Shown here in pieces: positions 19,774 to 29,312 of a DNA stretch of 55,270 nt. The notes beneath the pieces were generated by a model. The model searched no databases. It saw nothing but the letters and a program-made list of their open reading frames with translations, and had not been told where the DNA came from. Every line of letters starts with the position of its first letter. Within the stretch, counting starts at the first letter, position 1. The stretch lies in assembly GCA_026707935.1 (NCBI GenBank), contig JAPOVX010000154.1:1-55270 (forward strand). Direction: 5' to 3'. Source of the DNA: Paracoccaceae bacterium (GTDB lineage Bacteria > Pseudomonadota > Alphaproteobacteria > Rhodobacterales > Rhodobacteraceae). The translations under genes were made by a program, and so were the position numbers.

Positions 19774-20680
19774 ATCGGACTCGTTCCCGCCGGGCCATTC
19801 CCGCGACCTCGGGATCGTTCGGAGCGCGGACAGCGGCTTCCGACAACATCAGGCACGCTTCGTCAGCATGGCCAAGTTCCCCGAGGCTAACTCCCAGCCC
19901 CAGGATGGAGCCGGACGCATGCGGTCCCTTGGGGGAACTGCTGAAACTGTCGAGATACGATGATGCCGCCGATTGCCAGTCCTGCAGGGCAAAGTGGGAT
20001 TCACCTTGCCAGAAGCGTACCTCCGCAAAGGTCTCGGCGTCGGAGTCGGGATCCAGGGCAGTATCCAGATATCCGAGCGCATCCGCGTAATTCCCCGCCT
20101 CGAAGGCGGCCATTGCCACTTCAAAGGGGGTTTCGCCCGGATAGACCGGCTTCCGCGGCGCGGCGGCCTCGTCCTCAGTGCCGTTACCAGTCGATTCACC
20201 GGAACTTTCAGCCGCTGCCGCTTCGGTCTCTTTGGCCTTCGCGGAATCCGGTTCGGCAGTCCCGAGGACCGGTACCTTTCCAACAGAAGACAGGTCCCCT
20301 CCTTCCAGTTCGACGAGCCTGAATTCGAGATCGCCGATTCGCCGGGTGCCGTCTTCGACAATCGTCTCCACCCGGAACTGCAGCTCCTCGACCGCCCCGG
20401 TCAACTGACGCAACTCCGATTCGATCGCATCGACACGTAGCGCCACGGAACCTCCGCGCCTGGCCGAACTGCTCTGAGGCGGCCCCGTCGTTACCAATTG
20501 CGATTTCAGGTACCTGACCTCTCCCAGGAGAAATTCGAGTTCCTGCCTGATGTCTGCGAGTGTCGCTTCCGTCGATTCGTCCTGGGCTGGCGCCGGACCG
20601 GTCCAGCCAAAAACAAGGGCAATGACGAAAGCGACGGCTCCGGCGCGAATACCTGAAAGCCGGAATCGGGTAGCTGTCAT
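19760..20680 (-). CDS. cpoB: Tol-Pal system coordinator CpoB (YbgF)
   Basis: This 306-residue periplasmic protein has a Sec signal (AGAVAFVIALVFGWTGPAPAQ), then coiled-coil segments that mediate trimer formation (around EATLADIRQELEFLLGEV and IESELRQLTGAVEELQFRV). An Ala/Glu-rich linker leads to a C-terminal TPR domain of about 120 residues starting near TPFEVAMAAFEAGNY. CpoB links the Tol-Pal machine with peptidoglycan synthesis at the division site. Its ATG at 20680 lies eight bases downstream of the pal stop, so it is part of the tol operon. Confidence 0.92.
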   Translation of the reverse strand: MTATRFRLSGIRAGAVAFVIALVFGWTGPAPAQDESTEATLADIRQELEFLLGEVRYLKSQLVTTGPPQSSSARRGGSVALRVDAIESELRQLTGAVEELQFRVETIVEDGTRRIGDLEFRLVELEGGDLSSVGKVPVLGTAEPDSAKAKETEAAAAESSGESTGNGTEDEAAAPRKPVYPGETPFEVAMAAFEAGNYADALGYLDTALDPDSDAETFAEVRFWQGESHFALQDWQSAASSYLDSFSSSPKGPHASGSILGLGVSLGELGHADEACLMLSEAAVRAPNDPEVAGMARRERVRFGCN

Positions 20681-20688
20681 GGCGGCGC

Positions 20689-21183
20689 CTAACTCGTGGC
20701 TGCACCTTCAAGAACCGTGACCGCTCGCCGGTTCACGGACCAGCAGAATTCGTTCGAACAGGTCTCTGCCGGCCGTTCCTTGCCATATGTTACGGTCCGG
20801 ATTCGGTCGGCGGTCACACCCTGGTTGATCAGGTAGTCCCTGACCGCAACGGCACGCCGGACCCCCAGGGCGAGATTGTATTCCCGGGTTCCGCGCTCGT
20901 CGGCATGGCCTTCGACCGTGGCCGTGAATTGCTGGTATGTCATCAGCCATTCGGCCTGTGAATCGAGGGTCGCCACGGCTTCGTCCGTCAGAGTGCTCTG
21001 GTCGACCTCGAAGTAGACCCGATCTCCGGTCAATGTCTGGAAATAAGCGATCGTGCCGGGATCCGAGCTGTCCAGAGTCCCTATCGAAATGCCGCCGGCG
21101 CCTCCACCCGGCCCGGTTCCGCCTTGGTTTTCGCAACCTGCCAAAGCCGCTGCGATCAAGACAAATGTAAGGATCCTGATCAT
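20689..21183 (-). CDS. pal: Peptidoglycan-associated lipoprotein Pal
   Basis: Pal has a lipoprotein signal with the lipobox LAGC, Cys17 being the acylated residue. A Gly-rich linker follows, then an OmpA-type domain that binds peptidoglycan. The latter is shown by VEGHADERGTREYNLALGVRRA with the conserved Asp and Arg. It would be anchored in the outer membrane facing the periplasm and contact TolB. The 164-residue length is normal. About 155 bases separate it from tolB, so it may also have its own promoter. Confidence 0.95.
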   Translation of the reverse strand: MIRILTFVLIAAALAGCENQGGTGPGGGAGGISIGTLDSSDPGTIAYFQTLTGDRVYFEVDQSTLTDEAVATLDSQAEWLMTYQQFTATVEGHADERGTREYNLALGVRRAVAVRDYLINQGVTADRIRTVTYGKERPAETCSNEFCWSVNRRAVTVLEGAATS

Positions 21184-21338
21184 GTTATTCGCCTCTCAAT
21201 GTCAACGCGGCGCCGGCGTTGCCAATCGCCAGAAGGGCGCCATGGATCGCACCGCGCAGCACCATTCGTTCCTTCGCACCAATAGCAGACCTGTGACCGA
21301 ATGTGAATCCGGCACATTCCGCCGGGGTCACCATTCGA

Positions 21339-22682
21339 TCAAGGTTTCCTGAGACGAGACCAGGCCGGGTCCGAGCCGAACCCCGGAATATCGACGCTAC
21401 GCAGATTTCGCCCAGTCAGGTCCACCGAGAACAGGGACGGAGCGCCATCCCGTCCCCGAGATTCCCTGAAAAACATCAGGACACGGCCGTTTGGGGACCA
21501 TGTCGGACCCTCATCCAGGAACGATTCAGTCAACAGTTCCTCCCTGGTGCCATCCGTACGCATGACGCCTATGTGGAACCGGTTCCGATCAATCTTGGTA
21601 AACGCGATCTGGTCGCCCCGCGGCGACCAGACGGGGGTTCCGTATTGCCCTTGACCGCGACTGATTCGGGCAGGTCTGCCTCCGGTTGCAGGCATAACGT
21701 AGAGCTGCTTTCGCCCGCCCCGGTCAGATTCGAAGACGATGTTCTGCCCATCCGGCGAAAAGCTTGGAGCGGTATCGATCGCCAGGGATGTCGTCAATTG
21801 CCGCCTCGCCCCGGTGGCCAGGTTGATGACATGGATGTCGGTATTCCCGGCCGACGTCAATGACAGGACCACCGACCCTCCATCCGGTGAAAACCGGGGG
21901 GCGAAGCTCATGCCGAGACCGTTCGGGATGAGCAACCGCGACTCACCGCTCGAAAGGTTCATGACGAAAACTTCGGGCTCGCCCCTGCGATAACTCGTGA
22001 AGATCAATTCATTGCCTGAAGGTGAAAATCGCGGCGCGAGCACGATATCTTCGCCTTCGGTCAGGAACTCGTGATTGGCACCGTCGTAATCCATCACGGC
22101 AAGGCGCTTGATACGGGCGTCCTTCGGTCCGCTCTCCGCGACATACGCAACACGGCTGTCGAAGTATCCCGTCTCGCCCGTAAGTCGGGAATAGATGACG
22201 TCGGAAATCCGGTGCGCAATGCGCCGCCACTGCGACTGTCGACCGCCCAGGCGTTGCCCGGCGCCAAGTTCCGCCCCCACGAACACGTCATATAGGCGAA
22301 AGGAAACCTCGAGGCGCCCACCGTCGAGAAGCCGGACGGCGCCAATCACGAGCGCCTCGGCGTTGATCACTCTCCAGTCACTGAACTGAACCGGGTCGTC
22401 AAAATTCCGGATTGTTGCCAGATGGGCGCTTGCAGAAATCTCGCGAAATATTCCGGAGCCCGTCAGGTCTGCTGCCACAACAGCAGTGATGTCCTTCGCG
22501 ACTTGCCGGCTGTTTGCCTGTCCAGCCGCGAATTCCGGAATTGCAATTGGCAAGGGTGTGATTACCCCTTCGGTGATCTCGATTCTGAGCGTGCTTTCCT
22601 GAGCAAACAGGTCGCTCGTCCAGCTTGCCGAGATCAGCAAGTGCAGACTTGCCGCGAGTACGAATAATCGTCCAGATTTCAT
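21339..22682 (-). CDS. tolB: Tol-Pal system beta-propeller protein TolB
   Basis: TolB is a periplasmic protein of 447 residues with a cleavable signal ([23 protein letters not shown]). An N-terminal alpha/beta domain (residues about 30-165) precedes a six-bladed beta-propeller. Propeller repeats with the typical [16 protein letters not shown] and GPTWSPNG pattern are easily seen. It docks onto Pal. Its ATG overlaps the tolA stop (ATGA), so the two are translationally coupled. Confidence 0.96.
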   Translation of the reverse strand: MKSGRLFVLAASLHLLISASWTSDLFAQESTLRIEITEGVITPLPIAIPEFAAGQANSRQVAKDITAVVAADLTGSGIFREISASAHLATIRNFDDPVQFSDWRVINAEALVIGAVRLLDGGRLEVSFRLYDVFVGAELGAGQRLGGRQSQWRRIAHRISDVIYSRLTGETGYFDSRVAYVAESGPKDARIKRLAVMDYDGANHEFLTEGEDIVLAPRFSPSGNELIFTSYRRGEPEVFVMNLSSGESRLLIPNGLGMSFAPRFSPDGGSVVLSLTSAGNTDIHVINLATGARRQLTTSLAIDTAPSFSPDGQNIVFESDRGGRKQLYVMPATGGRPARISRGQGQYGTPVWSPRGDQIAFTKIDRNRFHIGVMRTDGTREELLTESFLDEGPTWSPNGRVLMFFRESRGRDGAPSLFSVDLTGRNLRSVDIPGFGSDPAWSRLRKP

Positions 22683-23656
22683 CGAAGCACCATTTTTTCC
22701 GGGTTAAACACGACTTCCATGCTCCGCCAGTGTTCGTACTTGTCAACCGGCAAATCATAGGGCTGGCAGCGCATGACGGCGCGCCTGGCGGCATTGAAAG
22801 CCTGCCTGATTTCACTCGTTTCGATCGAACTCGGTTCGATGAGGCGGGGAGATCCCATGACGCTGCCGTCGCGATCCAGTTCGACACCAAGAGTGACCTT
22901 CAACTCCGAATCGTTACGGATACCGATCGGTACGCTCCAGCATTCCCTGATGGCGAATTTCAGGCCTTCGGATTCTTCCCTGGTCAATCGCTTGGGAGTG
23001 GACGCTGGCGGTTGAGCCGCCGTGTCCGGGACAACCTGCGGCGTTCGGACCTGACCCTGTTCCATTTCCTCCAGCAACGCGGCAACCACCGTCTCTTCTT
23101 CGCCGGGATCCAGCACCTGTTCCCGTGCCGGCTTTGGCCGTGGCAGAACCACTGAAGGCTGCGCCGGAGGGTCAAGTGGATCAGGTTGTGAGACAGCGAC
23201 GGTCTCGGGTTCGAGAAGCTGGACCTCCGGTTCCGGAATCAATACGGGCTCAGCCGGACCCGTTTCAGTTTCAGCCACGGTTTCGATCGTCTTGCCGGGC
23301 TCCGGGTTCTCCTCGACCTGTATTTCCGCAGTTGCAACCGGAGGCACTTCGGGTTCGCTCGCGGGGATTGCCGGCAGTTCTTCCGGCGCTGCCTGTTCCG
23401 GTGGCATCGAGATGATATCTGGTTCGGTTTCCTGCGGCTCGATTGCAGACAATACAGGTTCATCAACAGGTTCGCGAGTTTCCAACGATTGCAGCGCAGG
23501 AGTTGAAAGCGCCAAAAACTCCGAATGGGTGATCACCGACACCTCTGTCACTTGTATGGCTTCCGTGCGGTCACCTCTGAAGAAGGGTCCGCCAAAAATC
23601 GCGGCCAGAACAACCGCGCCATGGACAGCGCCCGATATTTTGGTTCCGGTCTGCAT
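22679..23656 (-). CDS. tolA: TolA-like cell envelope protein
   Basis: The 325-residue protein has the layout of alphaproteobacterial TolA. One N-terminal membrane helix ([18 protein letters not shown]) is followed by a long Pro/Glu-rich periplasmic stretch and a C-terminal TonB/TolA-type domain of about 100 residues ([20 protein letters not shown], then [17 protein letters not shown]). It bridges the inner-membrane TolQR motor to TolB and Pal. The middle region is unusually rich in Pro-Glu-Val rather than the Ala/Lys helix of enterobacteria, a common difference in this class. Position between tolR and tolB supports the name. Confidence 0.9.
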   Translation of the reverse strand: MQTGTKISGAVHGAVVLAAIFGGPFFRGDRTEAIQVTEVSVITHSEFLALSTPALQSLETREPVDEPVLSAIEPQETEPDIISMPPEQAAPEELPAIPASEPEVPPVATAEIQVEENPEPGKTIETVAETETGPAEPVLIPEPEVQLLEPETVAVSQPDPLDPPAQPSVVLPRPKPAREQVLDPGEEETVVAALLEEMEQGQVRTPQVVPDTAAQPPASTPKRLTREESEGLKFAIRECWSVPIGIRNDSELKVTLGVELDRDGSVMGSPRLIEPSSIETSEIRQAFNAARRAVMRCQPYDLPVDKYEHWRSMEVVFNPEKMVLR

Positions 23657-23668
23657 GTTCCGGATCCG

Positions 23669-24139
23669 TCAACTGCCGTTCTCTTGTTCGTCGAGTGTCG
23701 GACCTCCGCCATCCGTAACCAGGCTGACATTGTCAAATCCGCTCGCGTCCAGCGCTCCGAGGATTTCCATGACACGGACGTATGCAATCGAGCCGTCAGC
23801 CCTGACAAAGATGGTCCGTCCGGCACGCTCGCCGGCGATTTCATGCAGCGCGCCGACGAGATCCGTTCGTTCGACTTCATTGTCAAGGATGTAGATGCGA
23901 CCGTCCCGGTCGATCGTAACGCTCAACGGTTCCTCGCTGTCATCCGGAGCCGCAAGGGGATTTGCCGCCGTATCCGGCAGATCAACGACGACGCCGACAC
24001 TCAGCAACGGCGCGGCGACCATGAAGATGACCAGCAAGACCAGCATTACATCCACAAACGGGGTGACGTTGATCTCCGCCATGGGGCGGAAGCGCATCTT
24101 GCCGCCCTGGTTGAATACCCTGCTGCGTCCCTGTTCCAT
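23669..24139 (-). CDS. tolR: Tol-Pal motor subunit TolR
   Basis: TolR is an ExbD/TolR-type inner-membrane protein. The sequence shows MAEINVTPFVDVMLVLLVIFMV with the conserved membrane aspartate that carries protons with TolQ, then a periplasmic domain. I start at the ATG at 24139 behind GCGGAAG; a TTG at 24151 is also in frame. This gives 156 residues. It lies between tolQ and tolA and belongs to the same transcript. Confidence 0.94.
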   Translation of the reverse strand: MEQGRSRVFNQGGKMRFRPMAEINVTPFVDVMLVLLVIFMVAAPLLSVGVVVDLPDTAANPLAAPDDSEEPLSVTIDRDGRIYILDNEVERTDLVGALHEIAGERAGRTIFVRADGSIAYVRVMEILGALDASGFDNVSLVTDGGGPTLDEQENGS

Positions 24140-24187
24140 ATTCTTCCGCAAGACGGCCCGTCGCGGGCTGTTTGCCTTTGTCCTGTC

Positions 24188-24889
24188 TCAGTTCCCGGAT
24201 TCCAGATGACGTGATAGGATTGCGGCGAACTCCGAGGCGAAGCTGTCGAAGCCGCTCAGCAGACGGTTCGCGTCGGCCGACAGCTTGTTGTAGAAAATGA
24301 CCGCCGGGATCGCAGCCAGCAGTCCAAGCGCGGTTGCGACCAGCGCTTCGGCGATTCCCGGCGCAACGACGGCCAGATTGGTGCTTTGCTGGATGGCGAT
24401 TTCCTCGAACGCGTTCTTGATTCCCCAGACCGTGCCGAACAGTCCCACGAAGGGAGCAATTGACCCGACCGTTGCAAGAAACGTCAACCCGCTCGTCAAT
24501 GACTCGGCCGCCTGTGCGATCGAGACATCCATCGCCCGTTCTATTCGGGCCTGTGCTCCCGGCATGAATCCGCCTCCGTGCCTGCGCGATCTTCGCCATT
24601 CGATCATGCCGGCAACGAATACCCTCTCGGCGACGCCGGTCGGGTCCTTGCGAATTCTCTCAAACAGTTCATCAAGCGGGGTTCCGGACCAGAATTCCTG
24701 CTGAAACGATTCCGCGTCGCGGCGGGCCGTCCGGAAATTCAGCAGTTTCTGGATTATGATCGACCAAGACCAGAAGGACGCAAGCACAAGGATAACGATG
24801 ACAACCTTGACGGTGATCGTCGCGCGCAGAAACAGCGCCAGCATGGAGAAATCGATTTCCCCTGCGGCCGCAAGCGTTTCGGTCTCCAT
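24188..24889 (-). CDS. tolQ: Tol-Pal motor subunit TolQ
   Basis: This 233-residue ExbB/TolQ/MotA-type protein has three membrane helices: near residues 18-40, 128-150 and 165-190. The conserved VGSIAPFVGLFGTVWGIKNAF block lies before helix 3. With TolR it forms the proton-driven motor that energises TolA. It is the first gene of the tol operon here. ybgC, which normally precedes it in this class, is absent, and the CDF transporter gene diverges about 260 bases upstream. Confidence 0.95.
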   Translation of the reverse strand: METETLAAAGEIDFSMLALFLRATITVKVVIVILVLASFWSWSIIIQKLLNFRTARRDAESFQQEFWSGTPLDELFERIRKDPTGVAERVFVAGMIEWRRSRRHGGGFMPGAQARIERAMDVSIAQAAESLTSGLTFLATVGSIAPFVGLFGTVWGIKNAFEEIAIQQSTNLAVVAPGIAEALVATALGLLAAIPAVIFYNKLSADANRLLSGFDSFASEFAAILSRHLESGN

Positions 24890-25149
24890 CTAGTTTTTTT
24901 TCCTGCCTGAATCCTAAGGCTGTTCGATGTTTTTGATTATCTGCCTCCAAGTTCATATAGTCAGTGTCGAGACAAATCTCTACCCCAAAAAACTCATTGT
25001 TCGCCGTAGACTGGCCCGCGCTTCGGCTCAATGTTACCTGGACCACTGACAATCCCGAAAAGGCCAATGCCGTTGCTTGACAACGCTCATTTCAAACGCT
25101 TCACGGGTCCGGAGGCCAGGATAGGCCGTAGGTAGGCCAAATTTCACCA

Positions 25150-26091
25150 ATGACCAAACTCATGGCAAGCCGCACTCACGGTTCCTGCGATCACGGTTTC
25201 GGGAGTGCCCACGCGCCCGACGGTGATAATTCCCGACGCATATTGTGGGCCCTGATGCTGATCGGCGGATTCCTGATCGTGGAAGTGATCGGAGGATTGC
25301 TGTCGGGTTCCCTGGCTCTGCTGGCGGACGCCGCCCACATGCTGATCGATGCCATCGCGCTGTCGCTCGCATGGCTCGCCATCCGACTGTGTCATCGCCC
25401 CGCAAATCCTGCCCACTCCTATGGCTACCACAGACTTCCGGTGCTCGCCGCGTTTGCCAACGGGATCAGCCTGGTATTCATCGTCTGCTGGATTTTCGTT
25501 GAAGCCGCGTTCAGGTTTTTCGATCCGGCCCCGGTCCTGGCAGGTCCGATGCTGGCGGTCGCCGCGATCGGGTTGGGAGTCAATGTCGTGGCTTTCGGAT
25601 TCCTGCACGGCGCCGATCGGAACAACCTGAATGTTCGCGGCGCCCTCCTGCATGTACTCGGTGATCTGCTTGGATCCGTTGCTGCCATTGCTGCGGCCAT
25701 CATCATCATGACAACGGGCTGGACACCTGTTGATCTGATCCTCTCGATGGTTGTCGGCCTGGTGATCCTGAAGTCCGCCGCCGGATTGATCAGGGACTCC
25801 GCCCATGTGCTGCTTGAAGGCACACCGCGTCATCTCGAAATCGGCGATGTGGAATCCGATCTGGTCGAGGCAGTGCCACATGTTCAGGACATTCACCATG
25901 TCCACCTGTGGATGTTGTCCGAGGACCGGTCCCTGCTGACCTTGCACGCACGGATTTCCGAGGCCGGGAATTCGGACTTCATCATATCCTCGATCAGGAA
26001 CCGCGTCGCCGAGCGATTCGGAATCAAGCACGTGACGGTTCAGGTTGAGACAGAAAGGTGTACCGAGGACCCGGTTGCTGCCTGTGTTTGA
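25150..26091 (+). CDS. Cation diffusion facilitator metal exporter (CzcD/ZitB type)
   Basis: The 313-residue inner-membrane protein has six predicted helices and a C-terminal cytoplasmic domain. Metal-site residues follow the HxxxD pattern in both helix 2 (DAAHMLID) and helix 5 (HVLGDLLGS), an HD-HD type usually tied to Zn, Co or Cd export by proton antiport. A short His-containing N-terminus (THGSCDHGFGSAHA) may bind metal, and the C-terminal domain has HHVHLWML. The gene stands alone and points away from tolQ. It lies where ybgC would be expected and was probably inserted into the ancestral ruv-tol cluster. Confidence 0.88.
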   Translation: MTKLMASRTHGSCDHGFGSAHAPDGDNSRRILWALMLIGGFLIVEVIGGLLSGSLALLADAAHMLIDAIALSLAWLAIRLCHRPANPAHSYGYHRLPVLAAFANGISLVFIVCWIFVEAAFRFFDPAPVLAGPMLAVAAIGLGVNVVAFGFLHGADRNNLNVRGALLHVLGDLLGSVAAIAAAIIIMTTGWTPVDLILSMVVGLVILKSAAGLIRDSAHVLLEGTPRHLEIGDVESDLVEAVPHVQDIHHVHLWMLSEDRSLLTLHARISEAGNSDFIISSIRNRVAERFGIKHVTVQVETERCTEDPVAACV

Positions 26092-26614
26092 GATTTGGCT
26101 ACCGCACCGGTTTGCGCAACCGATAACCAGTTTCGACCCTGAACTTTCCAATGCGGAAACAGCAATCTGAAGGCAAACTGAAATTGCACATTCACGGCAA
26201 CGGAAGGGCAAATACGAGCCCGGAATCCGGAACGGGCGGGTACATGGTTACAATTCCGCAAGAATGGCGGCGTCTCCAAACGTACCAATTTGGCAAATCA
26301 ATAGCCGATCATCAGGCCCCTGACGGGCTGGCGTTACACGCCCGGGAGGATCTGTACTACAGGGCCAGTCGGTTCCGCGCCTCGTTCAAGACCGGAACGC
26401 GCGAACGCCAAACCGGAGACGTGAACACTCCATCGCATGAATGCGACGGCTTCTCGGCCAAGCCTCGCAGCAACCTGCCTGCTTCGCGACCGAAGGCCAG
26501 TTCCTGGCCCCATTGCCCGGAACATACACTTTCCGGACACGCGTTGCAAAGGGGTGCGCGCATTCACCTGTCGCCTGAACGCGACAGTCCCCTGCGCGCA
26601 ATTTCTATGGCACC
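26092..26614. other. Convergent intergenic region, no supported gene
   Basis: About 520 bases between the convergent CDF and SDR genes. A plus-strand frame of 158 codons spans it but has no domain-like pattern, no ribosome binding site and runs into the antisense of the SDR gene, so it is not called. Confidence 0.4.
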
Positions 26615-27388
26615 TCAACACGTATAGTTCAGCGCGAGCCGTCCTCCATCTACGTAGATTGTCTCTCCCGTGATGTAACTTGCCCTGTCCGAGACCAGGA
26701 ACGCCACGACATTGCCAACTTCCCCCGTCGCGCCAATTCGTTTGAGTGGCGTTCTTGACAAGGCGGTCTCCAGCGCCGCGGGACTTGCGTTTACGCCCGC
26801 CATCATCTCGGTGTCGATCGATCCGGGTCCGACGGCATTGACCCGAATTCCGAACGGCGCCAGGGCCAGGGCCGCTGACCTCGTCACCTGCATGACGCCG
26901 CCCTTCGATGCGCAATAAGCCGGAATTGCCGGAATCGCGACCTGTGCATTGATGGAAGACATATTCACGATTGCGCCCTTGATCTCGTTTTCGATCATCG
27001 CCCGGGCCGCCCGTTGGAGCGCAACGAAGGTTCCGACCAGATTGACCGAAATCACGCGCTCGAAATCACTCAAGTCATAACTCAGGAAGTCGCCCGGCAA
27101 GGCGATTCCCGCGTTGTTGACCAGAGCCCGAACCGGACCCAGGTCGGATTCGATCCGTTCGAACATGGCGTGGATGCTGTCCGGGCTGCCCATGTCGCAA
27201 TGGACCGCCGTGGCCCCGATTCGCCGCGCCTCGGCTTGGGCCTTGTCGGTCTGTATGTCGGCAACGACCACTTCGAAGCCATCTCGCGCTAGAGCCTCCG
27301 CGGATGCCAGGCCAATTCCCTGCGCGCCTCCCGTTACGAGCGCGACGGGAATTCGGGCTCCGTTCGATCGTCCGTGTTTATCACTCAC
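26615..27388 (-). CDS. Short-chain dehydrogenase/reductase (FabG-like)
   Basis: A classical SDR of 257 residues. The NAD(P)-binding TGGAQGIG lies at about 19-26, NNAG near 91, the catalytic Ser in NMSSINAQ, and the YCASKGG active site. An acidic residue follows beta-2 (VVVADIQT), which suggests NAD rather than NADP. The substrate cannot be assigned; these enzymes reduce ketones or oxidise alcohols, including sugar and steroid substrates. Translation begins at a GTG at 27388. It lies downstream of metK in the same direction with about 195 bases between, so co-transcription is possible but not certain. Confidence 0.85.
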   Translation of the reverse strand: MSDKHGRSNGARIPVALVTGGAQGIGLASAEALARDGFEVVVADIQTDKAQAEARRIGATAVHCDMGSPDSIHAMFERIESDLGPVRALVNNAGIALPGDFLSYDLSDFERVISVNLVGTFVALQRAARAMIENEIKGAIVNMSSINAQVAIPAIPAYCASKGGVMQVTRSAALALAPFGIRVNAVGPGSIDTEMMAGVNASPAALETALSRTPLKRIGATGEVGNVVAFLVSDRASYITGETIYVDGGRLALNYTC

Positions 27389-27583
27389 GTTGCTTGCTCC
27401 TGCACGTTCGGATCGAACACTTTCGATCCGGTTCAGAATTCAATCTCCGGGCCGAAATCGATCATCTCGCAAGCGGCGGCGCATGCCAGACCGTCGCCAT
27501 GACGGGCAACGCCGTGAATGTCCGGGCGGATCTGAACGGCTGCGGGTCTCGACAGCCGGTGTTTTCCGGCCACGGCACAATTG

Positions 27584-28747
27584 CTAGGTGATTGCTGCGA
27601 GCAATTCGTCCCGTTTGCCCACTGATTCCCATGTGAACTCGGGTTCCGACCGGCCGAAATGGCCCCCGGTCGCCGTCTTGGCGTAAATCGGCCGCAGCAA
27701 GTCCAGTTCCCTGATGATGGCCTTTGGCCGAAGGTCGAACACCTGGTTGATCGCATCCTCGATCCGGCCGTCGTCATATCGGGCGGTCCCGAACGTGTTG
27801 ACATGCACGGACACGGGTTTGGCAACACCAATCGCATAGGCGATCTGCACTTCGCAGCGATCGGCGAGCTTGGCTGACACGACATTCTTGGCAACATGGC
27901 GCGCCATGTAGGCGCCCGACCGATCGACTTTCGACGGATCCTTGCCGGAAAATGCTCCCCCGCCATGGCGCCCGACCCCGCCATAAGTGTCGACAACGAT
28001 CTTGCGCCCGGTAAGGCCACAATCGCCAACCGGCCCCCCGACAACGAACCGTCCGGTCGGATTGATCAGGTATCTTATGTTTCCATCGGCAAGTGACTCG
28101 GGAAGAACCGGGCGAATGATCTGCTCGACGATGGCATCCTTGATGTCGTCATGACTGATGTCGGGGGCATGCTGGGCAGACATGACGATCGTGTCGATCC
28201 CTACCGGCCGGCCATTTTCATAGACAACCGAGACCTGGGATTTCGAGTCCGGCCTCAGCCAGGGCAATTCGCCGCTTCGCCTCAGCCGGGCATGGCTTCG
28301 GGTCAACGAATGCGCAAGATGGATCGGCAGCGGCATCAGCTGTTCGTTCTCCCGGCAGGCATAGCCGTACATCAGCCCCTGATCTCCGGCGCCCTGATCC
28401 ACGTCCAGCCCGTCTCCCTCGTTGACACCTTGGGCTATGTCAGGTGATTGCCGGTCGAGTGCAAGAAACACGGAACAGGAATTGCCATCGAAACCAAGTT
28501 CAGGATCGTCGTAACCGGCCGCACAAATCGAATTCCGCGCGACATCCACATAGTCGACCCGCGCCGTGGTGGTGATTTCACCTGCAAGAATTGCGACTCT
28601 GGTCTTGACCAGGGTCTCGCAGGCAACACGACCATTCGGGTCCTCGGCCAGAACGGCGTCCAGAACGGAGTCGGAAATCGAGTCGGCAACCTTGTCCGGA
28701 TGTCCTTCCCCCACGGACTCCGACGTGATGATGTAGCGTCTGGACAT
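27584..28747 (-). CDS. metK: S-adenosylmethionine synthetase
   Basis: MetK makes S-adenosylmethionine from methionine and ATP. The 387-residue sequence has GEGHPDK at residues 13-19, the [12 protein letters not shown] loop and [16 protein letters not shown] near residue 255, all as expected. The ATG at 28747 has GATAACGAGGT upstream. The gene is preceded by a long non-coding leader of about 190 bases that could be regulatory. Its place between ruvB and the tol operon is unusual. Confidence 0.96.
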   Translation of the reverse strand: MSRRYIITSESVGEGHPDKVADSISDSVLDAVLAEDPNGRVACETLVKTRVAILAGEITTTARVDYVDVARNSICAAGYDDPELGFDGNSCSVFLALDRQSPDIAQGVNEGDGLDVDQGAGDQGLMYGYACRENEQLMPLPIHLAHSLTRSHARLRRSGELPWLRPDSKSQVSVVYENGRPVGIDTIVMSAQHAPDISHDDIKDAIVEQIIRPVLPESLADGNIRYLINPTGRFVVGGPVGDCGLTGRKIVVDTYGGVGRHGGGAFSGKDPSKVDRSGAYMARHVAKNVVSAKLADRCEVQIAYAIGVAKPVSVHVNTFGTARYDDGRIEDAINQVFDLRPKAIIRELDLLRPIYAKTATGGHFGRSEPEFTWESVGKRDELLAAIT

Positions 28748-28935
28748 ACCTCGTTATCCTTTCTGACCCCGTCGTTCGGTTATCGTGTCGATCCCGGGGC
28801 ATTGTTGCGCCCGCTGAACGGTCGCCCCGTTTGCGGCACCGTCAGAGTTTCCCTCGCTGGCACCACATTGATCGAGAAATCGTCCCGATTTCACCCGCGA
28901 CGCAGCATTGCGACACCGTCAAAAAATCAATGCGG
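28748..28935 (-). promoter_or_regulatory. Possible structured leader upstream of metK
   Basis: The region starts with a TTGACG-like -35 hexamer after a T-run (about 28915) and contains two copies of GGTGCC, a GGGAAA and a GACGGT/ACCGTT stem. These elements look like the core of a folded leader RNA. No match to a known SAM riboswitch consensus was seen, and the B12 box needed for a cobalamin riboswitch is missing. Confidence 0.2.
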
Positions 28936-29312
28936 ACGTTCCTGACCTTTCAGTTCGCCGACCGGCACTTCATTATTGCTTGATTCCGTCCCGTTCAAGC
29001 ATCGATTGGCGCACTTTCGTGGAGCAAAAACTTCCTGGAGCGAAAACGGTTCGCCACTGGCGGTCTCCTTGCTGCCAAGGATGTCGAGGATGTGTTCAGG
29101 AAACGAAAACGACCCGGACCAGGCTTCATCGATGCCGGTCATGACCGGCCCCTGAGCGACGGCGGCAACCCGGTGCAGCCAGCCTGCGGCGGGGCAATTC
29201 GCATTCATCGAATTCCGCCGGTTGTTTCCCGTACGAGGCCGACCGGCAGCCCGACCTGCCAATTCCTTCGTATTGGACACAATTCGACGCCCGGAACAGG
29301 ATGCCGACGACG
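28936..29312. other. Gene-poor gap between metK leader and ruvB
   Basis: This is where ybgC would be expected downstream of ruvB. Frames on both strands exist, including a 117-codon minus-strand frame at 28927-29280, but none resembles the YbgC hotdog thioesterase (no ExTD or HxNY-like block) or any other family. It may be the scar of the rearrangement. Confidence 0.35.

Noticed and set aside
26151..26627. 158-codon frame in the CDF-SDR gap
   Set aside because: No ribosome binding site, atypical composition, and its end overlaps the SDR gene in antisense.
28748..28935. Cobalamin riboswitch upstream of metK
   Set aside because: Some core-like words occur (GGGAA, GGTG), but the B12 box GCCACTG is absent and the spacing is wrong.
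28927..29280. 117-codon minus-strand frame where ybgC is expected
   Set aside because: It has none of the YbgC hotdog-fold motifs and no other family resemblance, so it is not called as ybgC or as a gene.
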